Source: UBA5364 sp050259235 (GTDB lineage: Bacteria; Bacillota_I; Bacilli_A; RF39; UBA660). From it: a stretch of 64,000 nucleotides of DNA. Positions 60,987 to 64,000 of the stretch are shown piece after piece. The stretch lies in NCBI GenBank assembly GCA_050259235.1, contig JBLNAG010000002.1, positions 124,001 to 188,000 on the forward strand, given 5' to 3'. Under the pieces are notes generated by a model that did no database searches, had not been told where the DNA came from, and worked only from the letters and a program-made list of their open reading frames with translations. Numbering within the stretch: the stretch's first letter is position 1; every line of letters begins with the position of its first letter. Made by a program: the position numbers and the translations under genes.

Positions 60987-62468
60987 CTAATTCTTATTCT
61001 TCATATGTGGGAATAAAATAACTTCACGAATACTTTCGCTATTAGTAATCATCATTACTAAACGATCAATTCCCATACCCATACCACCAGCAGGAGGCAT
61101 TCCATATTCTAAGGCTTCAACGAAATCTATATCCATTTCATTAGCTTCGTCATTACCTAATTCTTTTTCTTTTATTTGATTTTCAAATCTTTCATATTGA
61201 TCAATTGGATCATTTAATTCAGTGAATGCATTAGCATATTCACTACCTACAATAAATAATTCAAATCTTTCTGTAAATCTTGGGTCTTCACTATTCTTCT
61301 TAGCTAATGGACTGATTTCAAGTGGATGACCATATACAAATGTTGGTTCAATAATTTTTTCTTCTACATATTTTTCAAAGAAAGCATTAACAATATGTCC
61401 ATAAGAGAAATGATCTTCAATTTCAATATGATGTTCTTTAGCTAATTTTTTAGCTTCATCTAAACTCATATGTTCAAAGAAATTGATTCCAGTTTCATTT
61501 CTTATACCTTCAACCATGTGTAATCTCTTAAACTTAGGTCTTAAACTAAGGTTATAACCTTTCCAAACAATATCGTATGTTCCTAATACTTCCATCGCTA
61601 CATTACCAATAATATTTTCAGTTAGATCCATCATACCTTCTAGATCACTATAAGCTTTATAAACTTCAATTGTTGTAAATTCTGGATTATGGTTGCGATC
61701 CATTCCTTCATTTCTGAAAAGTCTTCCTATTTCATAAACACCATCCATACCACCAACTATTAATCTCTTAAGTGGTAGTTCAGTAGCAATTCTTAAATAA
61801 AATTCCATATCTAAAGCATTATGATGCGTAATAAATGGACGAGCAGCAGCTCCACCTAAAACTGATCCTAGAACTGGAGTTTCTACTTCAGTATATCCTA
61901 GACTATCTAAGTAATGTTGAATTGAACGAATAATCTTTGGTCGCATAAAAGCAACTTTTCTAGCTTCTTCATTCATAATTAAGTCTACATAACGACGACG
62001 AAATCTTTCTTCAACATCTGCTAATCCGTGAAATTTATCTGGCAGTGGTTTTAAAGCTTTAACTAAATGAATATATTTATTAGCTTTAACACTTAATTCT
62101 CCCATGTTAGTTCTAAAAACATTACCTTCAATACCAACAATATCTCCTAAATCAGCATCATCAAATAAAGAATATTGTTCTTCTCCAACAACATCTTCTC
62201 TTACATAAATTTGAATTTGACCAAATTTATCTTGAATATGCATAAATCCTGCTTTGCCTTTAACTCTTTTAGTCATAATACGACCAGCAATAACTACAGG
62301 TATATCCATATCGTGTAACTCTTCTTTAGAATATTTTTCATATTCTTCCTTAATATTCTTTGAGTCACTTGTAACATCTATTCTTTGTCCAAACGGATCA
62401 ATACCTCTATCAACTAAATTTTGTACTTTCCCTCTTCTTACTAATTCTTGTTCTGTAAATTCTCTCAT
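60987..62468 (-). CDS. lysS: Lysyl-tRNA synthetase (class II)
   Basis: The 493-residue synthetase has an N-terminal OB fold (~55-150, VVIAGRIMTKRVKGKAGFMHIQDKFGQIQIYVRED), motif 2 (IGRLFRNEGMDRNHNPEFTTIEVYKAY) and motif 3 (GMGIDRLVMMITN). AAGGTGG precedes the start. No T-box is visible upstream. It leads an operon with the phosphatase, ackA and nrnA. Confidence 0.98.
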   Translation of the reverse strand: MREFTEQELVRRGKVQNLVDRGIDPFGQRIDVTSDSKNIKEEYEKYSKEELHDMDIPVVIAGRIMTKRVKGKAGFMHIQDKFGQIQIYVREDVVGEEQYSLFDDADLGDIVGIEGNVFRTNMGELSVKANKYIHLVKALKPLPDKFHGLADVEERFRRRYVDLIMNEEARKVAFMRPKIIRSIQHYLDSLGYTEVETPVLGSVLGGAAARPFITHHNALDMEFYLRIATELPLKRLIVGGMDGVYEIGRLFRNEGMDRNHNPEFTTIEVYKAYSDLEGMMDLTENIIGNVAMEVLGTYDIVWKGYNLSLRPKFKRLHMVEGIRNETGINFFEHMSLDEAKKLAKEHHIEIEDHFSYGHIVNAFFEKYVEEKIIEPTFVYGHPLEISPLAKKNSEDPRFTERFELFIVGSEYANAFTELNDPIDQYERFENQIKEKELGNDEANEMDIDFVEALEYGMPPAGGMGMGIDRLVMMITNSESIREVILFPHMKNKN

Positions 62469-62553
62469 AATTCCACCTTCTATAATTTATTTTTTTACTA
62501 TAAGTTTATTTTACAGCCAGGTTTCCGTTTAACATTTCTTTCCATACTATCAC

Positions 62554-63147
62554 CTATTTTTTATCTATTACTACCTTTGTTTTTGTCCAAAGATCGTGCA
62601 AGCCCTTTTTGTCATGTCTATATAATATCATAAATATACTGGTAAATACTAGCACTATTTGGATAAAACTTAAAATTGACGAAGTTATAAAATAATAAAA
62701 ACTTGGTATTAAATATACTAATGATAAACATATCAGCATATACCCTAAACCATTTATAAAAAGGTTACGATATATAAGATCATTTAATGTTAACTCTTCC
62801 TTATCTTCACGGACTACTTTAATACCTACCATTTTCTTACCATATGTTTGGCCTTTATTATTAAAAGGTATAACAATAAAATATATTAAAATATACATTA
62901 TATTTAAAATACTGACCATTACTCTTTCTTTATCCATTTCATGATAAACGCTAGATGCTTGATTTAAATATGTATTAAGAGATATTTTATCATCTAAAAA
63001 TTGATTTTCAATAGTTGTTAATTCATCATTTAATACCTTTTGATTATCCATATTTAAAACAAAAGAACTAGTTACCGCTAAAAAGATAATTAAAAATGTT
63101 ACATCAAATAAATAAGCAAAACATCTTTTACTAAAGTTCGCTGTCAT
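62554..63147 (-). CDS. RDD-family membrane protein
   Basis: The 197-residue protein has four hydrophobic helices and RDD-like signatures (KRCFAYLFDVTFLIIFLAV near the start and NKGQTYGKKMVGIKVVREDKEELTLNDLIYRNLF, then KGLHDLWTKTKVV). Such proteins are of poorly known transport or membrane function. Its start overlaps dusB by 17 bases and has AAGGAGG, so it is co-translated. Confidence 0.85.
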   Translation of the reverse strand: MTANFSKRCFAYLFDVTFLIIFLAVTSSFVLNMDNQKVLNDELTTIENQFLDDKISLNTYLNQASSVYHEMDKERVMVSILNIMYILIYFIVIPFNNKGQTYGKKMVGIKVVREDKEELTLNDLIYRNLFINGLGYMLICLSLVYLIPSFYYFITSSILSFIQIVLVFTSIFMILYRHDKKGLHDLWTKTKVVIDKK

Positions 63148-64000
63148 TTCTTTCCTCCTTTAAGAAGTTATCTAATAATATATTTAATTCATCAATACTT
63201 TTCACTTTATTAATATCACTACGAAGTTGTCCACTATTATGGATTCCCTTTAAATACCAAGCAGCATGACTACGAATTTCTAATAAGGCTCTTTTTTCAT
63301 TTTTAGTATCTTTTAAATATTGTAAATGTTTTTTAATCATATTAATTTTTTCTACCGTACTTACTCTAGTAGGTAAAATACCCTTTTCTAAATAATCTAT
63401 ACATTCTTTAATTAACCAAGGATTTCCTAATACCCCTCTACCAATCATAACAAAATCACAATTAGTTTCATCAATCATTCTCTTGGCATCATAACAACTC
63501 TTAATATCACCATTACCAATTATCGGAATACTAACATTTTCTTTAACTGCTTTAATTATCTTCCAATCAGATAAACCACTATATCCTTGACTACGTGTTC
63601 TAGGGTGAATAGTGATAGCACTAGCACCAGCTTTTTCGCATATCTTAGCTATTTCAACAGCATTAATATTATTATTATCCCAACCACTTCTTATTTTAAC
63701 ACTAACAGGTATCGGTACACTATCAACAACATTCTTAACAATCTCATAAACTTTATCAGGATTCTTTAATAGAGCACTACCCGCTTGACTACGAATCGCT
63801 ACTTTAGGAACTGGACATCCCATATTAATATCAATCATATCAGGTTTCATATGCTCATATATAAACTTAGCAGCACTAACAAATGAATCTACATCAGAAC
63901 CAAATATTTGCTGCACAATTGGTCTTTCACTTTCTTTCATGTAAAGCATATCAATTGTTTTTTCATTGCCATAAGTTATAGCTTTATCACTAACCATTTC
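63131..64000 (-). CDS. dusB: tRNA-dihydrouridine synthase, DusB type (5' end outside window)
   Basis: The reading frame continues to the window's end, so only the C-terminal ~289 residues are present; the first visible residues (EMVSDKAI) are the known YTEMVSAKAL region after the N-terminal flavin loop. DINMGCPVPKVAIRSQAGSALLKNP has the catalytic Cys, and VSVKIRSGWDNNN, ITIHPRTRSQGYSG and IPIIGNGDIKSCYDAKRMI are typical. It reduces uridine to dihydrouridine in the tRNA D-loop with FMN. It lies upstream of the RDD gene, followed by lysS, the common Bacilli order. Confidence 0.96.
   Translation of the reverse strand, partial: EMVSDKAITYGNEKTIDMLYMKESERPIVQQIFGSDVDSFVSAAKFIYEHMKPDMIDINMGCPVPKVAIRSQAGSALLKNPDKVYEIVKNVVDSVPIPVSVKIRSGWDNNNINAVEIAKICEKAGASAITIHPRTRSQGYSGLSDWKIIKAVKENVSIPIIGNGDIKSCYDAKRMIDETNCDFVMIGRGVLGNPWLIKECIDYLEKGILPTRVSTVEKINMIKKHLQYLKDTKNEKRALLEIRSHAAWYLKGIHNSGQLRSDINKVKSIDELNILLDNFLKEERNDSEL

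Noticed and set aside
1..64000. Mycoplasma-like genetic code with TGA as tryptophan
   Set aside because: All the long genes use TGG for Trp and are full length under the standard code; the TGA in prfB fits programmed frameshifting.
1..64000. tRNA or rRNA genes, CRISPR arrays, transposases, phage genes
   Set aside because: I saw no tRNA T-loop consensus (GGTTCRAATCC), no spaced direct repeats and no transposase or integrase motifs.

Overview
The window is a continuous piece of a very AT-rich bacterial chromosome, almost certainly from an anaerobic, endospore-forming member of the Bacillota. Sporulation and germination genes are spread through it (a GerA-type germinant receptor operon, gerQ, yabG, spoVG, yabP, yabQ, yunB). 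PolC, a T-box leader and an RNA polymerase delta subunit point to the Bacilli side of the phylum, perhaps an uncultured gut lineage related to Erysipelotrichales or RF39; that placement is inference. The only ribonucleotide reductase seen is the oxygen-sensitive NrdD/NrdG pair, and acetate kinase plus a PduL-type phosphotransacylase suggest acetogenic fermentation. The standard genetic code fits. No tRNA, rRNA, CRISPR array, transposase or phage gene was found. Most genes lie on the minus strand, as on one replichore.

Layout. 1-4.5 kb: the tail of one GerAB-like gene (plus strand) converges on a complete germinant receptor operon (A, C, small D-like subunit, B). 4.6-9.6 kb: an RluA-type pseudouridine synthase, a DapF-like epimerase, a U32 peptidase and an MscS channel. 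9.7-13 kb: a leucine-rich-repeat-like protein, a membrane protein, RlmD and a small helical protein. 13.1-15.2 kb: serS under a T-box leader, and an acetyltransferase. 15.4-24.4 kb: polA and polC, separated by a prepilin-like gene whose last codons look like the variable region of a diversity-generating retroelement (DGR). 24.5-28.9 kb: prmC, prfA, rpoE, argS and a DUF1934 protein. 29-33.3 kb: a class A penicillin-binding protein, an unknown protein with a nuclease-like motif, pduL, gerQ and lemA. 33.4-39.5 kb: a compact sporulation/division block (yabG, veg, spoVG, yabP, yabQ, divIC), an anchored unknown protein, ftsEX and prfB with its programmed frameshift. 39.6-45.4 kb: topA, two activase-related Fe-S-like proteins, a DUF1540 mini-protein and a FemABX ligase. 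45.4-50.1 kb: the str operon (rpsL, rpsG, fusA, tuf), followed by a membrane-anchored EF-Tu domain II. 50.2-57.4 kb: a Nudix/winged-helix regulator, yutD, a putative glycoside hydrolase, yunB, nrdG and nrdD. 57.4-64 kb: a palindrome-rich divergent control region, a small membrane protein, nrnA, ackA, a phosphatase, lysS, an RDD protein and the start-truncated dusB.

The most interesting signal is the prepilin-like gene at 18222-19880. Its final ~100 bases are about 55% GC inside an AT-rich gene and are built almost entirely of NNC/NNT codons, inside an RGG...SFRLV frame typical of C-type-lectin/FGE-fold DGR targets. The cassette is flanked by near-identical 27-base hairpins. No reverse transcriptase or template repeat lies in the window, so a diversifying element would have to act from elsewhere. 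Other notable points are a stand-alone EF-Tu domain II with a membrane anchor, a DapF homolog with Ser at the first catalytic Cys, two translationally coupled leader ORFs, and repeated direct abutment of terminators and extended -10 promoters.
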